64,000 nucleotides of DNA from Prevotella sp. (GCA_017619755.1 JAFZRU010000017.1:62001-126000); one strand, 5' to 3'. Numbered from the stretch's first letter, positions 51,732-64,000 are shown. Notes: generated by a model not told the origin, from the sequence alone. Numbers and translations are program-made.

Positions 51732-52931
51732 TTACTGTTTGATGAAGCGGATGAAGCCGGTGATGTCGTTGAAGATGATGAGGTATTGACCCGATTCGCT
51801 GATGACGAGGTTGGGGCCGTTGTCCTCTCCGTAAACGTACATTCCTTCGCTGTATTCGATGAAGGTTCCGCCCTTGTTGAAGTCCCATGAGTCTTTCTGC
51901 TTCACCTTGATTTCGGCTCCTGCGTCGAGCGAGGTGGAGATATACCAGTCGTGGTTCTCCCATCCTGTGGAGCAAGGTGTCATCTCGGTGTCGCTCCAGT
52001 CGTTGAAGGAGCCGGAGATGGCCATTCCGTCGAATACCTTTGGTGTGATGCTCTGCTTCTCCACGGTGAGCTCGTCGGTGGCAGTGCTCAGTGTGACGGT
52101 GTAGATGCCCGCCTCGCTGACGGTGATGTTGCCTGAGCCACCGTCGTTCTTGACGAAGCCGCCGTCGCCCTGGCCCCACTGGTCGTCCCAGTTGCCCGGG
52201 GTCTTCACGAGTTTGAAGCCGTTACCTCCCAAGTATCCCGTCCATGAGATGATTCCTTGTCCGGTCTTGCTGTCATACTCCTGGTCGGCAAAGGTTTGGA
52301 GTGGAATGACGCTCTGTCCGAGGGTGGAGCCCCATGAGCCGTCGGCGATGTCGGCTCCGATGAGCCACCAGATCTCCGGGTCGGCGGGCTTCAGTTCCAT
52401 GTAGTAAGGCACGGCCTTGAGTGAGACCACGTTGGAGAAGATGGTGGCGTACTCTCTGAAACCGGCGTCCTGGATGCATGCCTTCACGCGAATGGCAAGG
52501 TCGAGGAGTGACGGCACTTTGGAGGGTGCGTCCCATCCGTTGAGCATGATGAGGCCTCTGTTGATGGTGGAGGTGTTGATTTCAACATTCTGTCCGCTAC
52601 TGTAGGACTCGTCGAGGGTGAAGTAGTCGGCCCCGGTGTTGTCCTCCAGGTTGGCGTCGAATTCCTTGTTGAAGGCTCCTGTTGGTGAGATTTGCACTTT
52701 GTAGGTGGGTACCACGGGTGCGTCGAAATTGGTGTAGGGCCTTGGTTGCGACCATGTGAGGGCCACGATGGCCGACTTCTCCAAGTCCACGTTGCCGGTG
52801 ATGGCCGGTGCGTTGAGCGTGAAGCTCTGCGGCTGCGTCAGGGTGGGGTTGGAGTCCCTGTCGTCGTCGCACGATGTGAGTGCGAATGTGCCGGCAAGCA
52901 GCATTATCGCGTATGGAAATATCTTTTTCAT
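51732..52931 (-). CDS. SusE-like starch-binding outer-membrane lipoprotein
   Basis: A 399-aa lipoprotein (lipobox ALTSC, Cys21) with the SusE N-terminal Ig-like domain (residues 27-175; IVALTWSQPRPYTNFDAPVVP). Two CBM-like modules follow: one with IWWLIGADIADGSWG and GNWDDQWGQ, and one with MAISGSFNDWSDTEM. It binds starch or malto-oligosaccharides at the cell surface with SusD and SusF. The gap to susD is 28 nt. Confidence 0.87.
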   Translation of the reverse strand: MKKIFPYAIMLLAGTFALTSCDDDRDSNPTLTQPQSFTLNAPAITGNVDLEKSAIVALTWSQPRPYTNFDAPVVPTYKVQISPTGAFNKEFDANLEDNTGADYFTLDESYSSGQNVEINTSTINRGLIMLNGWDAPSKVPSLLDLAIRVKACIQDAGFREYATIFSNVVSLKAVPYYMELKPADPEIWWLIGADIADGSWGSTLGQSVIPLQTFADQEYDSKTGQGIISWTGYLGGNGFKLVKTPGNWDDQWGQGDGGFVKNDGGSGNITVSEAGIYTVTLSTATDELTVEKQSITPKVFDGMAISGSFNDWSDTEMTPCSTGWENHDWYISTSLDAGAEIKVKQKDSWDFNKGGTFIEYSEGMYVYGEDNGPNLVISESGQYLIIFNDITGFIRFIKQ

Positions 52932-52959
52932 GTTAAATGCTTTATTAGGGTTCCCTTGG

Positions 52960-54564
52960 TCAATATCCGGTGTTCTGCTTCAAGTTGGGGTTGGCGTTGA
53001 CATCCTCGGATGGCAGTGCGAAGAGGTTGCGGTATTCGGGTAGGCTTGCTCCGTTTTGTGCACCGCCTTTCCATTCCCACGTATAGTCGCCGCTCTTTGT
53101 TCCTGCGAAGTATCCGAAGCGCACCAGGTCGGTGCGACGGAAGCCTTCCCAGTAAAGCTCGCGTGAGCGCTCGTCAATGATTTGGTCGAGCGAGAACTGT
53201 GCGCGTATCGAAGCGTGAGCCCTGAGGCGTAGTGCGTTGAGGTAGGTGGTGCCTGTGGCCGATGTAGTACCTCCGTTGAGCTGTGCGTCAGCCTCGCCGG
53301 CGATGAGGTAAGCCTCTGCCGAGCGCATGAGGAAGTAGTCGGCATCGGGGAATTGCGTGTCGTGGGGGGAGCCTCCATTGGAGTAGGTGTTGCGGAACTT
53401 GCCCACGGCGAAACCAGAGGTGTAGCTGGAGGGTGTTGTGACTGCTAACTCACGGTCGATGCCGTAGAAGAGAGCGCGGTCGTCGCCAGCTGCTGCCGCC
53501 ATGTCTTGGATGGTGGCTGCCGGTGCGTCGTTGTTGGGGAAGAATTTAGCCACGAGTTGCGAGCGTGCCCTGTTGCCAGCCCAGAACTCCACGGTGCCAT
53601 AGTCACTGTCCACGTCCATGTCCGACTGCCAAGCCGAAGCCATGAGGAAGAGCGTGGTGCCCCATGACGTGGTGGTCTTTCCGTCTTGGAGAAGTGGGAG
53701 GATGGCTTCCACGGATGCACCGCTCTCGCCGTTGTCGCCCATGAAGAGCATCTGGTAGGCGCTCCACTTGCCGGCGCCTCCGCTCCACAGTTTGTGCGGT
53801 CCGTTGATCACCTTCTCAGCATACTCTTTCGCCTCGCTCCACCTTGGCGTGCCAGTATAGACACCGGCGTTGAGGTAGATGCGTGCGAGCAGCAAGTTGG
53901 CGGCGTCCTGGTCGGCGCGTCCGTATCCGGTGCTGCTGCTGGTGCGTGCTTGCGGGGCTTCCATCTGTCCCACCACGTCCTTCAGCTCGCTCTCAATCCA
54001 ATTGAAGAGGTCGGCGCGCTGGATTTGCTCCGGGCTTTTGTCGGAGAGTTCGGTGGTGAAGGGAACGTTGCCATAGCAGTCCATGAGGAAATAGTAGTAG
54101 AGAGCCCTGAGGAAACGTACTTCCGCTTGTCGTGTGGCGTCCATGTCCTTGCACACGTCGAGGTAGTGGTTGCAATAGGATATGCCGGCGTAGAGGCGGT
54201 AGTAGAAGCCTTGGAGCATGGGGTGGGAGGCGTCCCACTGGTCGTAGTTGAAACCGGGGATGCCGGGGTCGCCCCAGGCGCAGATGGCCTCGTCGGTCGT
54301 CAGTTCGTTGGCGTTCCACATCTGGCGAACGAAGCCGGTGGTACCGCCGTCGAGACCGTCGATGTCGCAGTCGCCATTGGCGCCGTAGTTGCCGGCCAAG
54401 GCCATGTTGGCGTAGCATTTGGCATAGAGAGCCGGTTCATCGACCACCATCGTGGTGCTGGGGTCGATGGGCGTGACGTCGAGGTCGCCGGTGCAGGAGG
54501 TCGTCATGGCCGCCATGATGATGGCTGCTATGGAGACCGTTGGGATGATATGTCTGTATTTCAT
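52960..54564 (-). CDS. susD: SusD-family starch-binding outer-membrane lipoprotein
   Basis: A 534-aa protein. A signal peptide with lipobox (MTTSC, Cys24), the SusD N-terminal segment DLDVTPIDPS, TPR-like helices with RFLRALYYYFLMDCYGNVPF and the C-terminal SusD region (RSRELYWEGFRRTDLVRFG) are present. It forms the lid over the SusC barrel and captures maltooligosaccharide. ATG 54564 is chosen because the longer frame to 54615 adds a charged stretch before the signal peptide. It lies 61 nt after susC. Confidence 0.92.
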   Translation of the reverse strand: MKYRHIIPTVSIAAIIMAAMTTSCTGDLDVTPIDPSTTMVVDEPALYAKCYANMALAGNYGANGDCDIDGLDGGTTGFVRQMWNANELTTDEAICAWGDPGIPGFNYDQWDASHPMLQGFYYRLYAGISYCNHYLDVCKDMDATRQAEVRFLRALYYYFLMDCYGNVPFTTELSDKSPEQIQRADLFNWIESELKDVVGQMEAPQARTSSSTGYGRADQDAANLLLARIYLNAGVYTGTPRWSEAKEYAEKVINGPHKLWSGGAGKWSAYQMLFMGDNGESGASVEAILPLLQDGKTTTSWGTTLFLMASAWQSDMDVDSDYGTVEFWAGNRARSQLVAKFFPNNDAPAATIQDMAAAAGDDRALFYGIDRELAVTTPSSYTSGFAVGKFRNTYSNGGSPHDTQFPDADYFLMRSAEAYLIAGEADAQLNGGTTSATGTTYLNALRLRAHASIRAQFSLDQIIDERSRELYWEGFRRTDLVRFGYFAGTKSGDYTWEWKGGAQNGASLPEYRNLFALPSEDVNANPNLKQNTGY

Positions 54565-54625
54565 GATCTTGTGAGTTTTTTTGTTAGACAGTATAAACCT
54601 TTTACCTTTTTGCATGCCCGTTCTT

Positions 54626-57600
54626 TTAGAAGTTGAGGTTCAATCCCAATTGCAGTGTGAAGGGACGCGGGTAGATGGCGTTGTCGATGCCTCCGTAAAC
54701 TTCCGGGTCCATGCCTTCATACTTGGTGATGGTGAAGACGTTGGTGGCCGACATGTAGATGCGTCCGTCGAGGCCCTTGTATCCACCACCCTGGAAGAGG
54801 TTGCTGAAGGAATATCCTAACGTGATGTTGTCGCACTTGAGGAAGGAGGCGTTGTGGATGAAATAGTCGGAAACCACGTTGTCGTAGGTCTGCCATCCGT
54901 TCTTCACGGAGATGGGTGTAGCGTTCTGCAGGTAGAAGAAGGAGTTGTCATAACGCTTGTCGATGTTGGCGAAACCTGCCTGGCTGTCCCAATAGACGTA
55001 GTTGTCGAAGCTGGCGCGCAGTCCGAAGCCGAAGTCGAAGTTCTTGTATTGCAGCCTGGAGCTGAGACCTGCGGTGTAGGGAGCGTCGGGGCTCTTGTAG
55101 AAATAGAGGTCTGCGTCGGAGATTTGTCCGTCGGCGTTGCGGTCCACATAGACACCCTCAAGCGGCTTGCCGTTCTCGTCATATACCTGCTGATAGACAT
55201 AGAAGGAGTGGTGAGGTTTGCCCACGGTGTGTGCCCGGACGGTGTTGCCGGTTCCCGAAGCGATGCCGCCGACCTTGATGATGGAGGCCTCGCCGGTGAG
55301 TTCGGTGATCTCGTTCTTGTTGTAGGTGAAGTTGGCGGTCACCTCCCATTGCCAGTTGGTGGTCTGTATCGGGCGAACGGTGAGCGAGGCCTCGATACCG
55401 GTGTTCTCCAAAGAGCCGATGTTGGAGATGACGGTGTTCCTGAAGTTGGAGCCGGCGGAGACGGAGGCGTAGTTGATCAGGTCGGTGGTCTTGCGCTTGT
55501 ACCAATCGACGCTGCCGCTGACGCGGTTCTTGAACATGCTGAAGTCGAGACCCACGTTGTAGGTGGTGGTGGTCTCCCACTTCAGGTTCTTGTTGTAGGC
55601 GTCGGGCCTGTAAAGCACTCCACCATCGTTTCCGATGCCGGTGATGGGATAGCGTCCGTCAACGTTGTTGGTGTTCGCGTTGTAGGAGGCGAAGTAGGTG
55701 TAGTTGCCGATGCCGTTCTGCTGTCCGGTCTTACCCCATCCCAAGCGCAGCTTGAGCTCGTTGAGCCAGTTGGCGTTTTTGAAGATGCCTTCCTCGCTGA
55801 TTTTCCATCCCAAGGCGACGGAGGGGAAGGTTGCCCAGTGCTCACGGAAGCGTGAGGAACCGTCGCGGCGGACGGTGGCGGTGACCATGTAACGGTCCCA
55901 TGCGATGTAGTTGGCACGTCCGAAGAAACTCACCAAGTAGCTCTCTTGCTTCCACTCGGAGATGGAGGGGTCGCTGTAGATGGTTCCTGCAAGCGACCTT
56001 CCGCTGGCATCCTTGAGCGCGGTGTTGGCGGGGTAGTGGTCGGCATAGTAGGAGTTGCCCCAGTATTTGTTGTGGCTCCACTCATAACCGGCCATGATGT
56101 CGAAATGTTGTGTCTCAAGGAAGTCCTTGTAGTATTGTGCGTATGCGGAGTAGGTGAGGGTGTATTTGTGCTCCTTGGAGAAGCCGCTGTTGCCCATGTA
56201 GTTGTTGGACGGTCCCCAGTCGGCGTAGTCGGTATCCTGCTGTCCGTTGCCCCAGTCGCCGGAGGCGTTCATGTGCAGTCTGAGGTCCTCGAAGCCGTGT
56301 ACTTGGTAGTCCACCTCCACGTTGCCCATGTAGTCGTAGGAGTTGGCGCGGTCGTTCTTCTCATAAAGCAATGCCACGGGGTTGTAGGTGGACTTGCTGT
56401 TGAGGATGTAGTCCCATGCGCTGTCGCCAAAGGCGTTGGAGTTGGCGAGCCAGCCCCAGTAGCCGTGGAAATTCCTGATGGCAGTCGGTGTGCCGGGGAA
56501 GAGGTTTCCGGGTTTGTCCATGTATCTCAGCGTGGCCGGGTCGTTGGTGGTGACGGGCTGCGTGGGGTCCATGCGCAATGCATTGCTGATGGCCGAGGTG
56601 TTGGCATAGCGGTTGTGGTTGTACATGAACTTGCCGTTGATGTTGAATTTCAGGTGGTCGTTGAGCAGCGAGGGGTTGAGGGTCACGCTGGTCGTCACAC
56701 GCTGGTAGTTGGAGGTTTTGAGGATACCGTTCTGGTCGGTGTAGCCGGCACTGACGCGGTAGGGCATGTTCTTCAGACCGCCTTTCACCGTCACGGTGTG
56801 ATCGCTGCTCACCGCGCTGTGGAAGATTTGGTCCGTCCAGTCGGTGTCGGCGTTGCCGAGGAGGTTCCAGGCGTCGGAGCCTTGGCCGTAGTACGACTTG
56901 ATGAAGTCGCGATACTCGCTGGCGCTGAGCACGTCGAACTCGTTGGCCTTGATGGAGTAGGAGACGTTGCCGTTGTAGCTCACCTGCGGAGCCATTCCCG
57001 TGCGTCCCTTCTTCGTGGTGATGATGATGACGCCGTTGGAGCCGCGGCTACCGTAGATGGCAGTGGCGGAGGCGTCCTTCAGGACGGTGAAGCTCTCGAT
57101 GTCGTTGGGGTTGACCATCGCCAAGGCGTTGGCAGAGCCTTTCACGCCAATCTCGTCCATGGCCATTCCGTCGATGACGATGAGCGGGTCGCTGCTGGCG
57201 TTGAGCGACGAGCCGCCACGGATGCGGATGGTAGCCCCTCCACCGGGAGTACCACCACCGTTGGTCACGTTCACACCGGCGATCTTGCCCTGGATCATGT
57301 CTTGGGCGCTGGTGATGAGACCGTGGTTCTTCTCGTCGGGCTTGATAGCTGTGACGGAGCCGGTGAGGTCGTTTTTCTTCGCCACACCGTAGCCGATCAC
57401 CACCACCTCGTTGAGCGAGTGGGAGTCGTCTTTGAGCAGCACCTCCACATGGGGTGCGGCGGCCACCTCTGCCGTCTCATAGCCGATGTATGAGACTTGC
57501 AGCATGTCGCCTTGCTTAGCTTCGATAGTGAAATTGCCGTCGAAGTCGGTCACCACGCCGCCAGCCTGTCCTACAATGCGGATGGTGGCACCGATGATGT

Positions 57601-57727
57601 CTTCGCCGGTAGGATCCTTTACATGGCCATTGACAGTGAATGACTGTCCAAAGGCGCTTGCTGATAGGAACAGCCCCATCATGAGGCCGAATAGCCTAAC
57701 AGGAATTGCAAAATGTACCTGCTTCAT
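54626..57727 (-). CDS. susC: SusC-family TonB-dependent outer-membrane transporter
   Basis: A 1033-aa receptor. A signal peptide ends near SAFGQ, followed by a CarboxypepD_reg-like domain (VNGHVKDPTGEDIIGATI, 30-110), the plug with the SusC signature (LNEVVVIGYGVAKK, then VLKDASATAIYGSRGSNG) and a 22-strand barrel ending in aromatic Phe. It imports starch oligosaccharides, energised by TonB. It is the first gene of the sus operon with a promoter at 57821-57828; the LacI-type operator at 57902-57917 lies farther upstream. Confidence 0.95.
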   Translation of the reverse strand: MKQVHFAIPVRLFGLMMGLFLSASAFGQSFTVNGHVKDPTGEDIIGATIRIVGQAGGVVTDFDGNFTIEAKQGDMLQVSYIGYETAEVAAAPHVEVLLKDDSHSLNEVVVIGYGVAKKNDLTGSVTAIKPDEKNHGLITSAQDMIQGKIAGVNVTNGGGTPGGGATIRIRGGSSLNASSDPLIVIDGMAMDEIGVKGSANALAMVNPNDIESFTVLKDASATAIYGSRGSNGVIIITTKKGRTGMAPQVSYNGNVSYSIKANEFDVLSASEYRDFIKSYYGQGSDAWNLLGNADTDWTDQIFHSAVSSDHTVTVKGGLKNMPYRVSAGYTDQNGILKTSNYQRVTTSVTLNPSLLNDHLKFNINGKFMYNHNRYANTSAISNALRMDPTQPVTTNDPATLRYMDKPGNLFPGTPTAIRNFHGYWGWLANSNAFGDSAWDYILNSKSTYNPVALLYEKNDRANSYDYMGNVEVDYQVHGFEDLRLHMNASGDWGNGQQDTDYADWGPSNNYMGNSGFSKEHKYTLTYSAYAQYYKDFLETQHFDIMAGYEWSHNKYWGNSYYADHYPANTALKDASGRSLAGTIYSDPSISEWKQESYLVSFFGRANYIAWDRYMVTATVRRDGSSRFREHWATFPSVALGWKISEEGIFKNANWLNELKLRLGWGKTGQQNGIGNYTYFASYNANTNNVDGRYPITGIGNDGGVLYRPDAYNKNLKWETTTTYNVGLDFSMFKNRVSGSVDWYKRKTTDLINYASVSAGSNFRNTVISNIGSLENTGIEASLTVRPIQTTNWQWEVTANFTYNKNEITELTGEASIIKVGGIASGTGNTVRAHTVGKPHHSFYVYQQVYDENGKPLEGVYVDRNADGQISDADLYFYKSPDAPYTAGLSSRLQYKNFDFGFGLRASFDNYVYWDSQAGFANIDKRYDNSFFYLQNATPISVKNGWQTYDNVVSDYFIHNASFLKCDNITLGYSFSNLFQGGGYKGLDGRIYMSATNVFTITKYEGMDPEVYGGIDNAIYPRPFTLQLGLNLNF

Positions 57728-57820
57728 CTTGTTTTGTTATTAAGTTAGTATATAAATTAGGTATTGTTGATTGTGTCTCTGCTATCCATTGAAATGGGGT
57801 CGCAGGTCGGATATTTCTCT

Positions 57821-57828
57821 CAAAGATA
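57821..57828 (-). promoter_or_regulatory. -7 promoter box for susC
   Basis: Reads TATCTTTG on the minus strand, 94 nt before the susC start. Confidence 0.65.
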
Positions 57829-57901
57829 CATTTAGATTGCAAAAATATATTTTTTTTCGCTCCGTTGTACTTTTTTTGGTAAAATTTTTTAAATTTCATC
57901 A

Positions 57902-57917
57902 ATGCAAACGTTTGCGC
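57902..57917. promoter_or_regulatory. LacI-type operator between susC and lacI
   Basis: ATGCAAACGTTTGCGC contains the perfect 12-bp core GCAAACGTTTGC. Its centre lies about 82 nt from the susC -7 box and 62 nt from the lacI -7 box, upstream of both. Confidence 0.75.
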
Positions 57918-57970
57918 AGACAAAATTCATAATATAAAGAGGTAAGAGAACAACGTTTTGATTTTTTTCA

Positions 57971-57978
57971 TATCTTTG
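57971..57978 (+). promoter_or_regulatory. -7 promoter box for lacI
   Basis: TATCTTTG matches TAnnTTTG, 24 nt before ATG 58003. The frame extension back to 57958 would start before this box and is rejected. Confidence 0.65.
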
Positions 57979-58002
57979 CCATTGATTTGCACATTCTCAT
58001 CG

Positions 58003-59028
58003 ATGAACGAGCATTCGCCACTCACTATGAAGGACATCGCACGCGAGCTGGGAGTCTCCGTCGCCACTGTCTCCAGGGCCCTCAAGGATAGCCCGCGTAT
58101 CAGCGTGGAGCGACGCGAGGCCATCAAGGCGTATGCCCGTGAACATAACTTCGCCCCCAACCTCCTCGCAGAGTCCTTGCGCCACAGCCGCGTGCATCCG
58201 GTGAGAATCATCGGGGTCATCATGCCTCAGCTCAACCATTTCTATTTCTCCTCCATCCTTAGCGGCATTGAGGAGGAGGCCTCCGCCAGGGGTTACATGC
58301 TCATGGTGGCGCAAAGTGGCGAACGCTATGAGCGCGAGGTGCGCATCTGCCAGTCGTTCTATGAAAACAAGGTGTGTGGCATCATCGTCTCTCAGGCGAA
58401 GGACACGGTGAAATACGACCATTTCGAGCGTCTCATCGACAACGGCGTGCCGTTGGTGTTCTTTGACCGCATTTGCACGGGTATCAACAGCAGCAGGGTG
58501 GTGGTGGACGACTACATGGGGGCTTACAACGCCGTTACCTATCTCGTGGAGACAGGATGCCGGAGGGTGGCGTACTACGGCTCGTCCATGCACTTGGAAA
58601 TATCAAAAAACAGATACAACGGCTATCGCGACGCACTGCTGCGACATGGTCTGCCGGCCGACGAGCGTTACATGCGCATCTGCGACAACCGAGCCGACGC
58701 GGAGCTCATCACCCCCGAACTCCTCGCCATGCCAGACCGGCCTGACGCCTTCTTCGCCGTCAACGACGATACGGCCATTGGCATCCTCTACACTGCCAAG
58801 CGCCTCGGCTTCCATGTTCCCGACGACATCTCCATCTGCGGCTTCACCAATGGCGAGAGGGCCATCGCCTGCGACCCGATGCTCACCACCGTGGAGCAAA
58901 GGGGAAGGGTGGTGGGAGAGGAGGCCGCCAACATCCTCATCGCCCAGGCGGAGGGCTTCATCTCACCACAAAAGGTGGAGAAGCGCATCGTGCGCACAAG
59001 GCTCATCGTCAGAGGCACCACAAGATAG
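58003..59028 (+). CDS. LacI-family regulator of the starch locus (MalR-like)
   Basis: A 341-aa regulator. The N-terminal HTH is TMKDIARELGVSVATVSRAL with the hinge helix region FAPNLLAESLR, and the effector domain has VPLVFFDR, FFAVNDDTAIG and ISICGFTNGERA. It probably binds GCAAACGTTTGC sites before the amylase gene, between susC and itself, and before malQ. The ligand is likely maltose, a maltodextrin or a phosphosugar (inference). Bacteroides thetaiotaomicron uses SusR, a different type of regulator, for sus. Confidence 0.9.
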   Translation: MNEHSPLTMKDIARELGVSVATVSRALKDSPRISVERREAIKAYAREHNFAPNLLAESLRHSRVHPVRIIGVIMPQLNHFYFSSILSGIEEEASARGYMLMVAQSGERYEREVRICQSFYENKVCGIIVSQAKDTVKYDHFERLIDNGVPLVFFDRICTGINSSRVVVDDYMGAYNAVTYLVETGCRRVAYYGSSMHLEISKNRYNGYRDALLRHGLPADERYMRICDNRADAELITPELLAMPDRPDAFFAVNDDTAIGILYTAKRLGFHVPDDISICGFTNGERAIACDPMLTTVEQRGRVVGEEAANILIAQAEGFISPQKVEKRIVRTRLIVRGTTR

Positions 59029-59060
59029 CCCTGCGATATGGCAGGGATGAAAATTCCTAT

Positions 59061-59110
59061 GTCTCCTATAGCCTCCTATCATCTCCTATAGCCTCCTATA
59101 AATCTCCTAA
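59061..59110. repeat. Tandem repeat in the lacI-MFS gap (20-bp unit)
   Basis: Two near-identical 20-bp units (TCTCCTATAGCCTCCTAT core) at 59061-59080 and 59081-59100, with a trailing partial copy, lie between lacI and the transporter gene. Each holds AGGAG on the opposite strand only. Confidence 0.7.
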
Positions 59111-59142
59111 TAATAAGTATCAACCATAAAAACCATAAAAAG

Positions 59143-60444
59143 ATGAAAACAAGACCCGATTTAAGCTTTTGGAAACTCTGGAACCTGAGTTTCGGCTTTT
59201 TTGGCGTGCAAATCGCATACGCCTTGCAGAGCGGCAACATCAGCCGCATCTTCCGCACTCTGGGCGCCGACCCCCATTCGCTGAGTTTCTTTTGGATTCT
59301 GCCACCCTTGATGGGCATTCTCGTGCAACCCATCGTGGGCACACTCTCCGACAAGACATGGTGCCGCTTCGGTAGGCGCATTCCCTATCTCTTCATCGGA
59401 GCGGCCATGGCGGTGGCGGTGATGTGCCTCCTGCCCAACGCCGGTTCCTTCGGCATGGGAGTGTCCGCGGCCCTCATCTTCGGACTGGTGGCTCTCATGC
59501 TCCTCGACACCTCCATCAACATGGCTATGCAGCCGTTCAAGATGCTTGTCGGCGACATGGTCAACGAGAAGCAGAAGGCCAAAGCCTATAGCATACAGTC
59601 CTTCCTCTGCAACGCCGGCAGCGTGGTGGGCTTCCTCTTCCCCTTCTTCTTCACTTGGATAGGCTTGAAGAACGTGGCACCCGAGGGCATCGTGCCGCCA
59701 TCGGTGGTGTGGTCCTTCTACATCGGGGCGCTCATCCTCATCCTTTGTGTCATCTACACCACCTTGAAGGTGCGCGAGATGCCGCCAAAGGAGTATGCCG
59801 AATATCATGGCCTCATGGAGAAGAAGGAAGACAGCAGCAACTGGATCACCTTGCTCAAAAACGCACCTGCTACCTTCTGGAGGGTGGGCCTCGTGCAGTT
59901 CTTCTGCTGGGCTGCATTCCTCTATATGTGGTCTTACGTCGTTGATGCCGTCTCGGAGACCGTCTGGGGCACCACCAACTCTGCCTCTGCGGAATACCAG
60001 GAGGCCGGCAACTGGACCGGCGTGCTTTATGCCATTCAGGCTTTGGCCAGCGTCGTGTGGGCCACGATGCTGCCGAGGTTCAAAAATATGAAGGTGGCGT
60101 ACGCCGTGAGCCTGATCATAGGAGGTATCGGCTTCGCCCTCATTCCATTCGTGCACGACAAGTTCCTCATGATCATACCTTTCATCCTCATCGGAGCTGC
60201 TTGGGCGGCCATGCTTGCCATGCCGTTCACTTTCGTCACCAACGCCTTGGAGGGATATGGACACATGGGTGCCTACCTGGGCCTGTTCAACGGCACCATC
60301 TGCGTCCCGCAAATCGTCGCGGCCATCTGCGGAGGCGCTGTCTTCACACTCGTGGGCGGGCATCAAAGCACCATGATGATTGTCTCGGGAGTGCTCCTGG
60401 TTCTCGGAGCTCTCAGCGTGCCAGCCATCAAGACAAAAGCATGA
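59143..60444 (+). CDS. MFS sugar transporter, maltose/maltodextrin type
   Basis: A 433-aa, 12-helix transporter resembling GPH/SLC45-type sugar carriers: ISRIFRTLGADPHSLSFFWI, the GTLSDKTWCRFGRRIPY loop between helices 2 and 3, and MPFTFVTNALEGYGHMGAYLGLFN. Such carriers sit beside sus-type maltodextrin loci and bring maltose or maltodextrin across the inner membrane by proton symport. It follows lacI by 114 nt with no clear promoter of its own. Confidence 0.88.
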   Translation: MKTRPDLSFWKLWNLSFGFFGVQIAYALQSGNISRIFRTLGADPHSLSFFWILPPLMGILVQPIVGTLSDKTWCRFGRRIPYLFIGAAMAVAVMCLLPNAGSFGMGVSAALIFGLVALMLLDTSINMAMQPFKMLVGDMVNEKQKAKAYSIQSFLCNAGSVVGFLFPFFFTWIGLKNVAPEGIVPPSVVWSFYIGALILILCVIYTTLKVREMPPKEYAEYHGLMEKKEDSSNWITLLKNAPATFWRVGLVQFFCWAAFLYMWSYVVDAVSETVWGTTNSASAEYQEAGNWTGVLYAIQALASVVWATMLPRFKNMKVAYAVSLIIGGIGFALIPFVHDKFLMIIPFILIGAAWAAMLAMPFTFVTNALEGYGHMGAYLGLFNGTICVPQIVAAICGGAVFTLVGGHQSTMMIVSGVLLVLGALSVPAIKTKA

Positions 60445-60476
60445 AGACCTTAAAGACCCTAAAAGTCCCCACCCTC

Positions 60477-60492
60477 ATGCAAACGTTTGCAT
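60477..60492. promoter_or_regulatory. LacI-type operator upstream of malQ
   Basis: ATGCAAACGTTTGCAT is a perfect 16-bp palindrome, 87 nt before the malQ start. No clear TAnnTTTG box was found between it and the gene. Confidence 0.75.
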
Positions 60493-60578
60493 CCAAAACT
60501 GTCTTTTTCAGTTCACCTCTTGCACACGCAAGATGAAAAACTTTAAAATACCGATAAGAAACCAAATCTATCAACACC

Positions 60579-64000
<3,422 letters not shown>

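Noticed and set aside
55946-57493. 515-codon open frame opposite susC
   Set aside because: Antisense to clear plug and barrel sequence, low-complexity composition and no start context.
57958-58002. Upstream start for the LacI regulator
   Set aside because: The -7 box at 57971-57978 lies downstream of that start, and the HTH begins normally from ATG 58003.
59029-59060. Possible terminator after lacI (CCCTGC/GCAGGG stem)
   Set aside because: Only a 6-bp stem without a T run; too weak to report, and the MFS gene seems to depend on read-through.

Overview
The window is a chromosomal piece of a Bacteroidales bacterium, most likely Prevotella or a close relative. The evidence is a SusC/SusD/SusE/SusF starch system, Bacteroidetes-type promoters (TAnnTTTG at -7, some with TTTG at -33), a C10 cysteine protease with BspA-like repeats, a NigD-like lipoprotein, and secreted proteins ending in the short NLQG-like/KNGRK tail common in Prevotella. 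I see no tRNA, rRNA, CRISPR array or phage region.

Layout. 1-9.3 kb: the end of a U32 peptidase, a zinc-ribbon membrane lipoprotein, a sugar-dehydrogenase pair (zinc MDR enzyme and L-galactose/L-fucose dehydrogenase-like AKR), an HD protein, a small barrel-like secreted protein, and a minus-strand unit of a 62-aa Cys protein, a flavodoxin-like protein and a GH106 rhamnosidase broken by one frameshift. 9.3-14.1 kb: AlaX-like editing protein, C10 protease, then (minus) HU, a 29-aa basic ribosomal-type protein and RNase G. 14.5-18.4 kb: rfbA, a Wzc-like tyrosine kinase with a very Tyr-rich tail, and a HAD phosphatase. 18.6-23.1 kb: a conserved unknown, zapB-like/zapA/rny, a small membrane protein and a RIC-hemerythrin protein fused to a LuxR-type HTH. 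23.1-28 kb: PASTA protein, RluD-like synthase, Ddl, acyltransferase and NigD-like lipoprotein in one tight operon. 28-36.2 kb: guanine deaminase, secreted endonuclease, secreted alpha/beta hydrolase and a 1199-aa subtilase with a dockerin-like end. 36.2-43.6 kb: a seven-gene minus-strand glycan operon (flippase, three glycosyltransferases, and HddA, GmhA and a fused HddC-GmhB for GDP-D-glycero-D-manno-heptose). 43.9-64 kb: starch/maltodextrin locus.

The starch locus has an outer amylase (GH13), susC-D-E-F plus an OmpA gene on the minus strand, and divergently lacI, an MFS sugar transporter, malQ and susB (GH97, cut by the window end). A perfect LacI-type operator core GCAAACGTTTGC occurs before the amylase gene, between susC and lacI, and before malQ. 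This defines a likely regulon under the local LacI protein in place of the SusR of Bacteroides. Surface amylase and SusD/E/F would bind and cut starch, SusC imports oligosaccharides, GH97 works in the periplasm, the MFS protein carries products across the inner membrane, and MalQ rearranges maltodextrins in the cytoplasm.

Between the amylase and the sus operon lies a disturbed stretch: a broken AAA ATPase/nuclease gene, a remnant of the end of a second copy, a 346-bp segment with perfect 13-bp terminal inverted repeats, and several tandem repeats.
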